This document shows positions 26,132 to 35,396 of a stretch of DNA of 64,000 nucleotides, piece after piece. Position 1 is the first letter of the stretch; every line of letters begins with the position of its first letter. A program made the position numbers and the translations under genes. Source of the stretch: an uncultured Eubacteriales bacterium (GTDB lineage: Bacteria; Bacillota; Clostridia; Christensenellales; Aristaeellaceae); NCBI GenBank assembly GCA_902778995.1, contig CACYZW010000002.1:17746-81745 (forward strand), given 5' to 3'. A model generated the notes under the pieces. The model was not told the DNA's origin. It did no database searches and saw only the letters and a list, made by a program, of their open reading frames with translations.

Positions 26132-28723
26132 ATGCCCGTGACACCGATGATGCAGCAATACCTGAACATCAAGGAACAATACCCGGGCACCATCCTTTTT
26201 TACCGCCTGGGCGACTTCTATGAGATGTTCTTCGAGGACGCCAAGCTCGTTTCAAAGGAGCTTGAGCTCACTTTGACGGGCAAGGACTGCGGCCTTTCAG
26301 AGCGCGCGCCCATGTGCGGCGTACCCTATCACGCGGTGGACACCTACCTGCAAAAGCTGATTGAAAAGGGCTATAAGGTCGCCATCTGTGAACAGATGAC
26401 CGACCCTGCCACCACCAAGGGACTGGTGGAGCGGGAGGTCATCCGCGTCGTGACGCCGGGTACGGTGATCGAAAGCAATATGCTGGAGGAGCGCAAGGCC
26501 AATTACATCGCCGCAGTTTGCCTGCAAAAAAACAGGGCCGGATGTGCCTTTTGCGATGTCTCCACCGGCGAATTTCTCCTGTGTCAGATTCAGGATGCCC
26601 GGGCGAGCCTTTCCGACGAGCTGGCGCGGCTTTCTCCCAGCGAGATAATCATCAATGACCGCGCCGCCTTCGCTGAATTGGAACCTGAGCGCGCCCAGAG
26701 GGCGGAATGCCTCGATGAAGCGTGCTTTGCCTACTCAACCGCTTCGAAGGCGATGACCGCGCATTTCGGTCAGTCGATTTCCGAGATGGGCTTTGAGGGA
26801 CAGCGCCTGGCGGTTTCCGCCGGGGGCGCGCTGCTCAGCTATCTGACGCAGACCCAGAAGAACGCGCTGAGCCATATACTGACCGCGAAGCCCTATGAAA
26901 GCGCTGGCTTTATGGCGCTGGATCGCGTGGCGCTACGGAACCTGGAGCTGGTGGAGACCGGTCGGGAAAAGCGCCGCAAGGGTTCCCTCCTGTGGATACT
27001 GGACAAGACCAGCACCGCCATGGGCAGCCGCCTGCTGCGCACGTGGGTCGAGCGTCCCTTGAGAGACAGGGCCCAGATCGAAGCCCGCCTGGATGCCGTC
27101 GGAGAGCTGATGGAAAAGCCCATGACCGCCGAGAGCCTCAGGCAGACCTTCGACAGCGTATACGACGTCGAGCGCCTGCTCAGCCGCATCGCCTACGATA
27201 CGGTCAACGCCCGTGATTGCCTGGCGCTGGTGGCGACGCTGGACTGCGTACCCCTGATCCGGGAATACTGCGGCGAACTGGACGCAGCGCTGATTCGCGA
27301 TATCCTGGAATCCCTGGACCCCCTGAAGGCAATGACGGATAAGCTGCGCAGAGCGATCTCGCCCGACGCGCCCATCTCCTTGCAGGATGGCGGCATGATT
27401 CGCGAGGGCTACAGCGCCGAGCTGGACGAGCTGCGGCAAATCGGCAGCCACGGCAAGGAATACCTTGTTGCCCTGGAGGCACGGGAGCGGGAGCGCACCG
27501 GCATCAAGAACCTGAAGGTGGGCTACAACCGGGTGTTCGGCTATTACATAGAGGTCACCAAGTCCTTCTACGACCAGGTGCCCTACGATTATGTGCGCAA
27601 GCAAACCCTCGCCAACGCCGAGCGCTTCATCACGGAGGAGCTCAAGACGCTTGAGAGCCGGATACTCGGCGCGGAGGAAAACGCCATTCGGCTGGAATAC
27701 GCCCTGTTCTGCGAGATAAGGGAGTGCCTCAAACAGAATCTCAAACAGCTGCAGGGCACCGTGTCCGCCCTCAAGACATTGGATGTGCTGCTTTCGCTTG
27801 CCCGCGTCGCGTCGGAATACAATTATGTCCGGCCCGCCATCAACGAGGAGGGCCGCTATACCATCGAAAACGGCCGTCATCCGGTGGTTGAAGCCTCCAT
27901 CGGGCGGGAGCGCTTCGTGCCCAATGACACGGCGCTGACCCAGGACGAGCGGGTCATGATCATCACCGGGCCGAACATGGCCGGCAAATCCACCTACATG
28001 CGCCAGGTGGCGCTGATCGTGCTGATGGCCCACATGGGTTCCTTCGTGCCGGCGACGGCGGCGGATATCGCCATCACAGACCGCATATTTACCCGCATCG
28101 GCGCGTCCGACGACCTGTACGGCGGTCAATCCACCTTCATGGTGGAGATGAGCGAAATGGCCACGATACTGAAATTCGCCACGCCCAGAAGCCTCCTGAT
28201 CCTGGACGAGGTGGGGCGGGGGACTTCCACCTTCGACGGCCTGTCCATCGCCTGGGCGGCGGTGGAGTACATTGCCGGCCCCAAGTGCGGGGCGCGCACG
28301 CTGTTCGCCACACACTACCACGAGCTCTCTGAGCTTGAGGGCCAGCTGGAGGGCGTGGTCAATTTCAGGATCACCGCCAAGGAGCAGGGCGAGGACGTGA
28401 TCTTCCTGCGCAAGATTGTCCGGGGCGGCGCTGACAGGAGCTACGGCGTTTCCGTGGCACGGCTGGCAGGATTGCCAAAATCGCTGATTGCCAGGGCGCG
28501 CCAGATCATGGCGCGGCTGGAGGTCAACGATCAACAGCGGGGCAACCTGGGGCAGAATATACTGGACGACCACAAAAAACCCCAGGATCGACAGCTTGGC
28601 ATGCTGGATTTTAAGCCGATGGAGCTGGTTCAGGAGATCGCCGCGCTGGACGTGGTCAGCATGACGCCCATCGACGCGTTGAACAAGCTGTTTGAGATCA
28701 ACGAAAAGGCCAAGCGGATATAA
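26132..28723 (+). CDS. mutS: DNA mismatch repair protein MutS
   Basis: The 863-residue protein begins with the mismatch-recognition domain (YRLGDFYEMFFEDAK, where the Phe of FYE stacks on the mismatch) and ends with the ATPase (Walker A GPNMAGKST, near 615; DEVGRGTSTFDG). The ATG at 26132 is preferred over an upstream GTG because GAGAGGTG precedes it. Together with MutL it forms the mismatch repair pair. Confidence 0.97.
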   Translation: MPVTPMMQQYLNIKEQYPGTILFYRLGDFYEMFFEDAKLVSKELELTLTGKDCGLSERAPMCGVPYHAVDTYLQKLIEKGYKVAICEQMTDPATTKGLVEREVIRVVTPGTVIESNMLEERKANYIAAVCLQKNRAGCAFCDVSTGEFLLCQIQDARASLSDELARLSPSEIIINDRAAFAELEPERAQRAECLDEACFAYSTASKAMTAHFGQSISEMGFEGQRLAVSAGGALLSYLTQTQKNALSHILTAKPYESAGFMALDRVALRNLELVETGREKRRKGSLLWILDKTSTAMGSRLLRTWVERPLRDRAQIEARLDAVGELMEKPMTAESLRQTFDSVYDVERLLSRIAYDTVNARDCLALVATLDCVPLIREYCGELDAALIRDILESLDPLKAMTDKLRRAISPDAPISLQDGGMIREGYSAELDELRQIGSHGKEYLVALEARERERTGIKNLKVGYNRVFGYYIEVTKSFYDQVPYDYVRKQTLANAERFITEELKTLESRILGAEENAIRLEYALFCEIRECLKQNLKQLQGTVSALKTLDVLLSLARVASEYNYVRPAINEEGRYTIENGRHPVVEASIGRERFVPNDTALTQDERVMIITGPNMAGKSTYMRQVALIVLMAHMGSFVPATAADIAITDRIFTRIGASDDLYGGQSTFMVEMSEMATILKFATPRSLLILDEVGRGTSTFDGLSIAWAAVEYIAGPKCGARTLFATHYHELSELEGQLEGVVNFRITAKEQGEDVIFLRKIVRGGADRSYGVSVARLAGLPKSLIARARQIMARLEVNDQQRGNLGQNILDDHKKPQDRQLGMLDFKPMELVQEIAALDVVSMTPIDALNKLFEINEKAKRI

Positions 28724-28738
28724 TATCGGAGGATGAAA

Positions 28739-30721
28739 ATGCCAATTCGCGTACTGGACGCCGCAGTCGTCGGCCGAATCGCCGCAGGCGAGGTGGTGGA
28801 GCGCCCCAGCTCCGTCGTCAAGGAGCTGTTGGAAAACGCCATTGACGCCGGAGCCACAGCCGTTACCGTCGAGATCAAGGGCGGCGGCATAGATTATCTG
28901 CGTGTAACGGACAACGGCTGCGGCATCGAGCCGAATCAGGTGCGGCTGGCCTTTGAAAACCACGCCACTTCAAAGCTGCAAACAGCGGATCAGCTGGATG
29001 ATATCCGCACGCTGGGCTTTCGCGGCGAAGCGCTGCCCTCCATCGCGTCTGTATCCCATGTCGAAATGACCACACGGGCGAAGGGACAGGATACCGGCGT
29101 TCGTTTGAATATCGACGGGGGCGCGGATCTGCGCGTAAAGGAGATCGGCTGCCCGGAGGGCACGACCTTTGTCATGAGGGATCTGTTTTACAACCTGCCC
29201 GTCCGTCGCGCTTTTTTGAAAAAGCCCGGTTACGAGGGCGGGCTGGTGGGCGACGTGGTGGCGCGAATGATACTCGGGAATCCCGGCGTTGCCATGCGCT
29301 ATATCAATAACGGTACGAACGTCTACCACAGCTTCGGCGACGGCAAGCTGCGCCACGCGGTATTCGCCGTGTATGGCAAGGCAACGGCGGAGCAGATGGT
29401 GGAGCTGGACGCCTGCGAAGGCGGTACGCGCATATTCGGGCTGATCGGCATCGGTGAACTGGCCAAGGCGACGCGGGCGCATCAGGCCTTCTTCATCAAC
29501 GGGCGCGCCGTGCGCTGCGCGATGCTGTCCCGCGCGCTGGAGGAGGTCTGCCGCAGCCGCGTGACCGTCGGCATGTATCCGATGTGCGCCCTGAATCTGG
29601 TCATTCCGCCCGCCAGCGTCGATGTCAACGTGCATCCCAACAAGTTGGAGGTGCGCTTCAGGGATGAAGCCGTCATGCGCGACGTGGTCGAGCGCCTCCT
29701 GAGCAGCGCCTTTGAGGGCGAGAAAGTGCTGCGTCTGGAGACGGACCGTTCATCGGACGTTTCGGTGGAAAGGGTTGCCGCCGTGCGGCAGATCACGCCC
29801 GCCGCCATCGATGCGAATAAGCCGGAAAAGACAGGCGCCCCTTTGCGTGAAGTCCCCGCGCCTGCGGATCCGCCGGCCCCTGATTTCCACGCAGCAGAGA
29901 AGCCGCTTTCTCGGAAGACTGAAAACAAATCCCCTCGGAAGCAGGAAAAGCCCATCCAGCTGGACGTATTCCAGCGGGTCGTGCGCGAGGAGCTTCAAAA
30001 GCTCGGCGCCGCTCAGGGAGACGCCCTTCGGGAGGACCGTCTTTCCGACATCGCACCCTCCGAGGCCCCGGCATCCACGCTCCGGGAGCCTGTGAAGGCG
30101 CCGCCTTCACGCGATGACAAGACAGGCGCCCACTCCTTTGAACCGGCAAGGCCCAGTTATCGCGTCATTGGCGTGGCGCTGAATACATACATATTGGTTG
30201 AAGCCAACGATTCTCTGGTTTTGATCGACCAGCATGCGGCGCATGAACGGCTCCAATACGAGCGTTTCATGTCCCAGCTGGAGGCGGGACGGGGCTCTCA
30301 ACAGCTTCTGACGCCGATGATCCTGCGGCTGTCCGCCCGGGAAACGGCGCTGATTGCGGATAATTTGGATGTTCTGAAGGAAACAGGCTACGACGTTGAG
30401 CCCTTCGGCGAAACGGACATACGGGTTCGAGCGGTTCCCTTTATACTGGGAAAGGCCGATTTGAGGCCGGCTTTCATGGACACCGTCAACGCGCTGAATC
30501 GCCTTCGCAATGCGACCATCGACCTGCGGCGCGCCGAGGTGATGCAAATGGCCTGCAAGAGCGCCGTCAAGGGCGGCGACCCGCTTAGCCGGGATGAGAT
30601 CGAAGCGCTGATCCGTCAAATGCTGGAAACCGGCGCGCCGCCGACCTGTCCCCACGGCAGGCCCGTTATGAAGGTCATTACCCGGCGGGAGCTCGAAAAG
30701 CTGTTCAAGCGCGTACAGTGA
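28739..30721 (+). CDS. mutL: DNA mismatch repair endonuclease MutL
   Basis: The 660-residue protein has a GHKL ATPase domain (IAAGEVVERPSSVVKELLENAIDAGA; TLGFRGEALPSI), a proline-rich linker (about 335-455) and a C-terminal domain with the metal-binding endonuclease motif DQHAAHERLQYE plus ACKSAVKGGD and CPHGRP. Presence of the nick-making motif fits an organism without MutH/Dam. The ATG at 28739 lies six bases after GGAGG; the upstream ATG at 28733 abuts GGAGG and cannot use it. Confidence 0.96.
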   Translation: MPIRVLDAAVVGRIAAGEVVERPSSVVKELLENAIDAGATAVTVEIKGGGIDYLRVTDNGCGIEPNQVRLAFENHATSKLQTADQLDDIRTLGFRGEALPSIASVSHVEMTTRAKGQDTGVRLNIDGGADLRVKEIGCPEGTTFVMRDLFYNLPVRRAFLKKPGYEGGLVGDVVARMILGNPGVAMRYINNGTNVYHSFGDGKLRHAVFAVYGKATAEQMVELDACEGGTRIFGLIGIGELAKATRAHQAFFINGRAVRCAMLSRALEEVCRSRVTVGMYPMCALNLVIPPASVDVNVHPNKLEVRFRDEAVMRDVVERLLSSAFEGEKVLRLETDRSSDVSVERVAAVRQITPAAIDANKPEKTGAPLREVPAPADPPAPDFHAAEKPLSRKTENKSPRKQEKPIQLDVFQRVVREELQKLGAAQGDALREDRLSDIAPSEAPASTLREPVKAPPSRDDKTGAHSFEPARPSYRVIGVALNTYILVEANDSLVLIDQHAAHERLQYERFMSQLEAGRGSQQLLTPMILRLSARETALIADNLDVLKETGYDVEPFGETDIRVRAVPFILGKADLRPAFMDTVNALNRLRNATIDLRRAEVMQMACKSAVKGGDPLSRDEIEALIRQMLETGAPPTCPHGRPVMKVITRRELEKLFKRVQ

Positions 30722-30731
30722 GGCGCGGGGC

Positions 30732-31694
30732 ATGGGAAAGACAATTCTACCGGTAATCGCCGGCCCTACGGCTTCTGGAAAAACGGCCTGCGCGGTGGCG
30801 CTGTGTCAACGGATCGGCGGCGAAGTCGTCTCCGCCGATTCCATGCAGATCTATTCCGGCATGGAAATCCTCTCCGCCGCGCCCTCGGACGATGAAACAC
30901 AGGGGGTTCCACACCACATGATCGGGTGTGTGGACCCTGCCAGCGGCTATTCCGCCGACGCCTATCGGGAGGACGCAAAGGCCTGTATCGCGCGCATCGT
31001 TGCGCGGGAGCACGTTCCCGTGCTGTGCGGCGGTACCGGGCTTTACATCGACGCCGTCACGCGCCCCATGAGCTTCTCCCGTCAGCGAAGCGACGAAGTC
31101 ATGCATCGGGCGCTGATGACCATGGGCCAGACCCCGGCGGGCAGGCGCGAGCTGCACGATATGTTGCAGCAAATCGACCCCGAATCCGCCCAAAGACTGC
31201 ATGAAAACGACGTCCGGCGGGTGAGCAGGGCGATTGAAATCTATCGGCTTACGGGCATGACCCTTTCGGAGCACACACGCCTCGATCGACAGCGGGAGGG
31301 TGAATATATGGAGATCATATTCGCCCTCGATTGGCCGAGAGAAGTGCTGTATCGGCGCATCGACCAGCGCGTGGACGACATGCTCAAACGCGGGCTTGTG
31401 GATGAGGTGCAAAGCCTGATGGCCAGCGAGCGGCGGCATCCGACGGCGCTTCAGGCCATCGGATACAAGGAAATCGCCGCCGCACTTCGGGGCGAAATAT
31501 CCATGGAGCGCGCCGTTTATCTGACCAAGAAGGCCTCTCGAAACCTGGCTAAGCGCCAGCTGACCTGGTTCAAACGCGATACTCGGGTGATTTGGCTTGG
31601 GGCGGAGGGGAAGACCGCCCTGTCGCTGGCAAATCGCATGCTGGAACACATGGATGAGCGCTTCGGCACAGACTGGCGGCAGAATTTTCATTGA
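30732..31694 (+). CDS. miaA: tRNA dimethylallyltransferase MiaA
   Basis: This 320-residue enzyme has the P-loop GPTASGKT, the SADSMQIY motif with catalytic Asp, GGTGLYIDAV and the C-terminal TKKASRNLAKRQLTWFKRD. It transfers a dimethylallyl group to A37 of tRNAs reading UNN codons. It starts ten bases after mutL. The dimethylallyl donor comes from the MEP pathway, two enzymes of which are encoded at 6.2 kb. Confidence 0.95.
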   Translation: MGKTILPVIAGPTASGKTACAVALCQRIGGEVVSADSMQIYSGMEILSAAPSDDETQGVPHHMIGCVDPASGYSADAYREDAKACIARIVAREHVPVLCGGTGLYIDAVTRPMSFSRQRSDEVMHRALMTMGQTPAGRRELHDMLQQIDPESAQRLHENDVRRVSRAIEIYRLTGMTLSEHTRLDRQREGEYMEIIFALDWPREVLYRRIDQRVDDMLKRGLVDEVQSLMASERRHPTALQAIGYKEIAAALRGEISMERAVYLTKKASRNLAKRQLTWFKRDTRVIWLGAEGKTALSLANRMLEHMDERFGTDWRQNFH

Positions 31695-31715
31695 TTGATA
31701 AGGAAGTGAATCTGC

Positions 31716-32666
31716 TTGCGTCGCGCTGTCATCATGGCGCTGATAACATTGGCACTTGCATCGATGCTGTCGGGCTGCAAGCCATTGGTACAGGAACCGG
31801 ACGGGTCAATCTCGGTTTACGCCACGTTCTATCCCATCTACGCGCTGACGGACGCTGTCATGCGGGATGTACCAGACGCCCAGCTGCATTGCCTGATACA
31901 GCCCCAGGACGGCTGCCTGCGCGCCTATCAGCTCTCGGATTGGGATGCAGCGCTGCTGACGCGAGGCGCGGATGCCGTCATTTGCGGCGGGCGCGGACTG
32001 GAAAGCTTTGAAACCACGTTGTTTAGCATGGGCGAAGGCGGCCCCGCTGTTTCAGCGGTGTTCTACAATCTGGAGCTCTACGAGGGACAAAAATACGCCG
32101 ACGGCGAAGCCTATCCCCATATACAGGGGGCCAACCCACACCTGTATATGTCGCTGGAGGGCGCAAAGCAGATCGTGGAGAGCATCGGCGCAACGATGGT
32201 GTCCCTGGATCCCGTTTATTCTGAACGGTATATCGACAGCGCGCAGGCGGCGATCAGCGCGCTGGACAGACAGCTCGAAGACGCCCGGGGCAGGCTGGAG
32301 AATTGCGCGGGCAGGCGCATAGCGCTGATGAACGAAGCGTTGATCTATGTGGCGCGGGATTATGATCTCGAGGTCGCAGAGTGGATCGGTCGGGAACCGG
32401 GCGCGGCATTCGGTGACAACGAGCTCGCCGGGTGGCTTGAGCGCCTGGAAAAAGCGGATGTGGAAGTGGTCTTGATCGAAAGGCAGGCCCCGCAGATGTT
32501 ACAGGAGGCCCTTGAAGCCGCCGGCTATGCCGTTGCGCCCCTCGATGTGCTGTCCACACACACCGAGGGCGAGGGCTTTGACAGGTATCTTGAAATTCAG
32601 GCGGATAACGCGCAGGCTCTGCTCGATGCCTTTGAACAGGCGGACAAAAGAAGGGAAGGACATTGA
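31716..32666 (+). CDS. Zinc/manganese ABC-type substrate-binding lipoprotein with altered metal ligands
   Basis: This 316-residue lipoprotein has lipobox LSGC (Cys21) and the ZnuA/TroA cluster A-I fold: ISVYATFYPIYALTDAV at the start and NPHLYMSLEGAKQIVESIG in the middle. Compared with typical members, the first His-containing segment (usually DPHxYEP) reads QPQDGCLRAYQ, and the third (usually FHDAFGYFARRY) reads MNEALIYVARDY. Two of the expected His ligands are therefore missing, while the middle His and the late Asp region (PLDVLS) remain. No permease or ATPase gene is adjacent. It uses a TTG start with AAGGAAG upstream. Metal specificity is uncertain and it may not bind zinc. Confidence 0.75.
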   Translation: MRRAVIMALITLALASMLSGCKPLVQEPDGSISVYATFYPIYALTDAVMRDVPDAQLHCLIQPQDGCLRAYQLSDWDAALLTRGADAVICGGRGLESFETTLFSMGEGGPAVSAVFYNLELYEGQKYADGEAYPHIQGANPHLYMSLEGAKQIVESIGATMVSLDPVYSERYIDSAQAAISALDRQLEDARGRLENCAGRRIALMNEALIYVARDYDLEVAEWIGREPGAAFGDNELAGWLERLEKADVEVVLIERQAPQMLQEALEAAGYAVAPLDVLSTHTEGEGFDRYLEIQADNAQALLDAFEQADKRREGH

Positions 32667-33109
32667 AAAAAGTCATCATCTATACGGATGGCGCTTGCTC
32701 AGGCAATCCAGGCCCAGGCGGTTGGGGCGCGATATTGATGTATAAGGATAAAAAGCTGGAAATCTCCGGCTATGAGGCGCACACCACCAACAACCGCATG
32801 GAATTGACTGCGCCGATCCAGGCGCTTTCCAGGCTGAAGGAACCCTGCGAGGTCACCGTTTACTCCGACAGCGCCTATCTTGTGAACGCCTTCCAGAAGC
32901 GCTGGCTGGACGGCTGGCAGCGCCGTAACTGGATCAAAAGCGATAAAAAGCCCGTCGAAAACCAGGACCTGTGGCAGGCGTTGCTGGATTACACGGCGAT
33001 ACATCGCATTGAATGGGTCAAGGTCAAGGGACACGCCGACAATCCGTTCAACAACCGCTGCGACGCTCTTGCGACCGGGGAAATCAGGCAGCACGACATA
33101 CATATATAA
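32663..33109 (+). CDS. rnhA: Ribonuclease HI
   Basis: The 148-residue enzyme keeps all key residues at the same numbers as E. coli RNase HI: Asp9 or 10-equivalent in YTDGA, Glu47 in RMEL, Asp69 in YSDSAY, His124 and Asp134. The basic handle loop is present (KRWLDGWQRRNWIKSDKK). It degrades RNA in RNA-DNA hybrids. The TTG start overlaps the lipoprotein stop, with AAGGGAAGGA upstream. It ends the plus-strand run and meets a terminator. Confidence 0.95.
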   Translation: MKKVIIYTDGACSGNPGPGGWGAILMYKDKKLEISGYEAHTTNNRMELTAPIQALSRLKEPCEVTVYSDSAYLVNAFQKRWLDGWQRRNWIKSDKKPVENQDLWQALLDYTAIHRIEWVKVKGHADNPFNNRCDALATGEIRQHDIHI

Positions 33110-33150
33110 ATAAGGAAACACCGCAGACAAACACACGGTATTTCCTTATT
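33109..33150. terminator. Bidirectional terminator built from the AAGGAAACACCG repeat arms
   Basis: AATAAGGAAACACCG (33109-33123) pairs with CGGTATTTCCTTATT (33136-33150), 14 of 15 positions, around a 12-base loop. It separates convergent rnhA and the recombinase gene. The arm is the same sequence as the dispersed repeat arms at 294, 2871, 37405 and 39073. Confidence 0.8.
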
Positions 33151-33164
33151 ATTAATTAATAATA

Positions 33165-34235
33165 TCAGTCGGTCTTGTCTGTGGAGGCGTCTTCGCCGCG
33201 CAGATGGACCTTGGTCGCCGCCATACGCCTGCGATCATCCGTCATGGCGGCGTAATGCCTGCGCGTCGTATTCACATCGCTGTGACCCAGGACGTCAGCC
33301 ACCAGATAGATGTCTCCCGTCTCGTGGTAGAGGTTTGTGCCGAAGGTACTGCGCAGCTTGTGCGGGCTCAGCTTTTTTTTCAGCGGCGCGGCCATCGAAG
33401 CGTACTTCTTGACCATGTTCTGCACCGCTCGCACGGAGATGCGCCGGTTTTGCAGCGATAGAAACAGCGCGCCTTCGTGACCGGGAACCGGCGTGATTTC
33501 CCGGCGTACCTTCATATAATTCATTAAAACCCGGGCAACCTCGTCGGGAAAGTAGAGTATGGCCTGATTGCCGCCCTTGCGGGTCACCAAAAATCCGTTG
33601 ATAGTAAAATCGATATCATCAATGTTGATGCCCACCAATTCGCTCACGCGGATGCCGGTTCCCAAGAACAGCGTCAGTATCGCCAGATCGCGGGCGCGGG
33701 TGTGTTCGTTGTACTTCTTTTGATGCTCTGTTTGCATATCTCCGTTTTCCACCATATCCAGCATACGGGCGACCTCGTCGATCTCCAGACGTATGATGGG
33801 CTTCTGGTGGCGCTTGGGCATGTCCACCAGCGCAGCGGGATCGGAATCAATATAGCCATTTTTATACAGAAATTTGTAAAAACTTCGCAAAGACGAAAGC
33901 TTTCGCTGTTTGCCCAATTCCTGATTCGTAATTTCAACGTCTTCCCGCATATACAGGGTAAGGTAGTCCAGATACATGTAGATATCACGGGAAGTCACTT
34001 TGGCGATATCAGAGGCCTCCAGCGCGCTCGGCTTACTGCCGGCGAACTTCGGAAGCTCCTGCGTCAGGAAATCAAAAAAGAGCTTCAAATCGGATATATA
34101 AGCGTAGCGCGTCAAGGGCTGCGTTGTGGCGTCGATGGCATTGATGAAGTCAAAGCAAACGTCGGGCAGCTTGCGAAGCGCTTCACGGATGCGAAGCTGA
34201 AGCGCCTTGGCGCGTTGTTCGGAATAATCGGACAT
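33165..34235 (-). CDS. Tyrosine recombinase (XerC/XerD-like)
   Basis: This 356-residue protein has an N-terminal SAM-like core-binding domain (residues about 10-145) and a catalytic domain with all residues of the family: Arg in GTGIRVSEL, Lys in TRKGG, His and Arg in SPHKLRSTF, His in LGHSDVNTT and Tyr in RRHYAA. The ATG at 34235 is preceded by GGAGG. No phage, att site or excisionase gene is nearby, so it looks like a stable chromosomal recombinase rather than a mobile-element integrase. Whether it resolves chromosome dimers cannot be shown here. It ends a minus-strand set of Cys-rich genes. Confidence 0.88.
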   Translation of the reverse strand: MSDYSEQRAKALQLRIREALRKLPDVCFDFINAIDATTQPLTRYAYISDLKLFFDFLTQELPKFAGSKPSALEASDIAKVTSRDIYMYLDYLTLYMREDVEITNQELGKQRKLSSLRSFYKFLYKNGYIDSDPAALVDMPKRHQKPIIRLEIDEVARMLDMVENGDMQTEHQKKYNEHTRARDLAILTLFLGTGIRVSELVGINIDDIDFTINGFLVTRKGGNQAILYFPDEVARVLMNYMKVRREITPVPGHEGALFLSLQNRRISVRAVQNMVKKYASMAAPLKKKLSPHKLRSTFGTNLYHETGDIYLVADVLGHSDVNTTRRHYAAMTDDRRRMAATKVHLRGEDASTDKTD

Positions 34236-34312
34236 ATGAGGGGCGCCTCCTGTCAATTTGGGCTCTATCTCTTCGCAAAAGCTGCCTTTTACGCATAGAT
34301 GCAGATGGTGCC

Positions 34313-34561
34313 CTATTGCTTCCTAAAGCATTCGAAGGGTTCCTCACCCTCGTCGCTGTTCATCAGATCCCGACGCAGCTGGTCGTATTCCGCCGATCCG
34401 TCGTCAATAATTTCATCGATTTCGATGGCTGCGTAATCCGCGCCGGTCTTCAGACACTGCATGCAATTGTCGCAGATCTTGTTCGGATCCAGATCGCATA
34501 CGCTGCATTCGCCGCAATCATCGCACAGCTTGCTTTCGTCGAGCACACAGATCTTCGCCAT
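34313..34561 (-). CDS. Small cysteine-rich protein, possible Fe-S or zinc protein
   Basis: This 82-residue acidic protein has eight Cys in the first 36 residues: Cys5, then CxxCxxCxxC at 13/16/19/22, then CxxCxxC at 30/33/36, with the linking segment DLDPNK. This resembles a small ferredoxin-like or zinc-cluster protein but not the exact ferredoxin spacing. It then has an acidic region (IEIDEIIDDGSAEYDQL) and one late Cys. GGGAGG precedes the ATG at about ten bases. It is in the run with DUF6062 and the J-domain gene. I do not know its function. Confidence 0.72.
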   Translation of the reverse strand: MAKICVLDESKLCDDCGECSVCDLDPNKICDNCMQCLKTGADYAAIEIDEIIDDGSAEYDQLRRDLMNSDEGEEPFECFRKQ

Positions 34562-34591
34562 AGCCGACGGCCTCCCTTTCCAATCGGATCG

Positions 34592-35344
34592 TCAATCCTC
34601 GATCACCTGATGACACAGTTTGTTTATGGAGCGCTTCACCGCATCGCGGCTGTTGCCCCAGGGTTTGTCTTGATTGCGATAGTCGAATTTGCTGGTGAAC
34701 CATTCGATTTCGCCATCAAGGCGCTCAAAGCTCTTCGTTTCGATATCTGTGAGCGTATCCACAAAGCGCTTCAAAAGGTCGCCGGAAAGGTGCTTTGGCG
34801 CCATTTCCAGCGCTTGGGCATAATGTCTGAGACACATGCCCTTTGAGCGCGCAAAGAGCTCAGGAAATTCCGCTTCGTGCCTGTACATGTACAGCACGGT
34901 ATACATGTAACGCTCCATGTTTTCGCGAACGCGCTCGCAGATCAGGCAGCTTTCCTCTATAGCCCTCAGCGCGTCTACGGGCCCCTGGAAGCCTGCGCCC
35001 CTGGATCCCCCAAATCGCTTGAAAATGGGCTTCCCTGTTTCGTCGGCAGCCGCCTGTCTGGCTTGGGAAGCGATGTCGCTCAGGCGCTTGGACGTCTGTT
35101 TCATGTAGGTATGCGTCATCAGTGCGAGCCCAAGCCGGTTGCCAACGTCGTACATCCGCTTGAAATGAACGGCGCAAAAGCCCTTTTCATTGACTTCAAC
35201 GCGCTGGCTCGGCTCCATCACGGATTCGCCCAGAAAATAGCTCACGTTGGCGTTTTCCGCTCTGGCGTGAAGCAGGCACATCGGGCATTCACAGTCCTGA
35301 CGATAGCCTTCCCACACCGGCGCGGTATCAATATGCTGCTTCAT
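34592..35344 (-). CDS. DUF6062 family protein with repeated CxxC...CxxH modules
   Basis: This 250-residue cytosolic protein carries two similar metal-site-like modules: CPMC (near 20) with CAVH (near 57), and CLIC (near 134) with CLRHY (near 170). Both contain a Cys pair followed about 36 residues later by Cys-x-x-His. This suggests an internal duplication with one zinc or Fe-S site each. The rest is helical. The function of DUF6062 is unknown. Its neighbours are also Cys-rich. Confidence 0.8.
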   Translation of the reverse strand: MKQHIDTAPVWEGYRQDCECPMCLLHARAENANVSYFLGESVMEPSQRVEVNEKGFCAVHFKRMYDVGNRLGLALMTHTYMKQTSKRLSDIASQARQAAADETGKPIFKRFGGSRGAGFQGPVDALRAIEESCLICERVRENMERYMYTVLYMYRHEAEFPELFARSKGMCLRHYAQALEMAPKHLSGDLLKRFVDTLTDIETKSFERLDGEIEWFTSKFDYRNQDKPWGNSRDAVKRSINKLCHQVIED

Positions 35345-35396
35345 TGTACAGTCACATCCTTTGGAAGCACTGATCTCTATTGATTAATAAACCGCA

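Noticed and set aside
26933-28963. 676-codon minus-strand frame opposite mutS
   Set aside because: Antisense shadow of mutS; composition is that of a complemented coding strand.
33165-34235. The tyrosine recombinase as the integrase of a prophage or integrative element
   Set aside because: No phage, conjugation or excision genes, no tRNA and no att-like repeats nearby.
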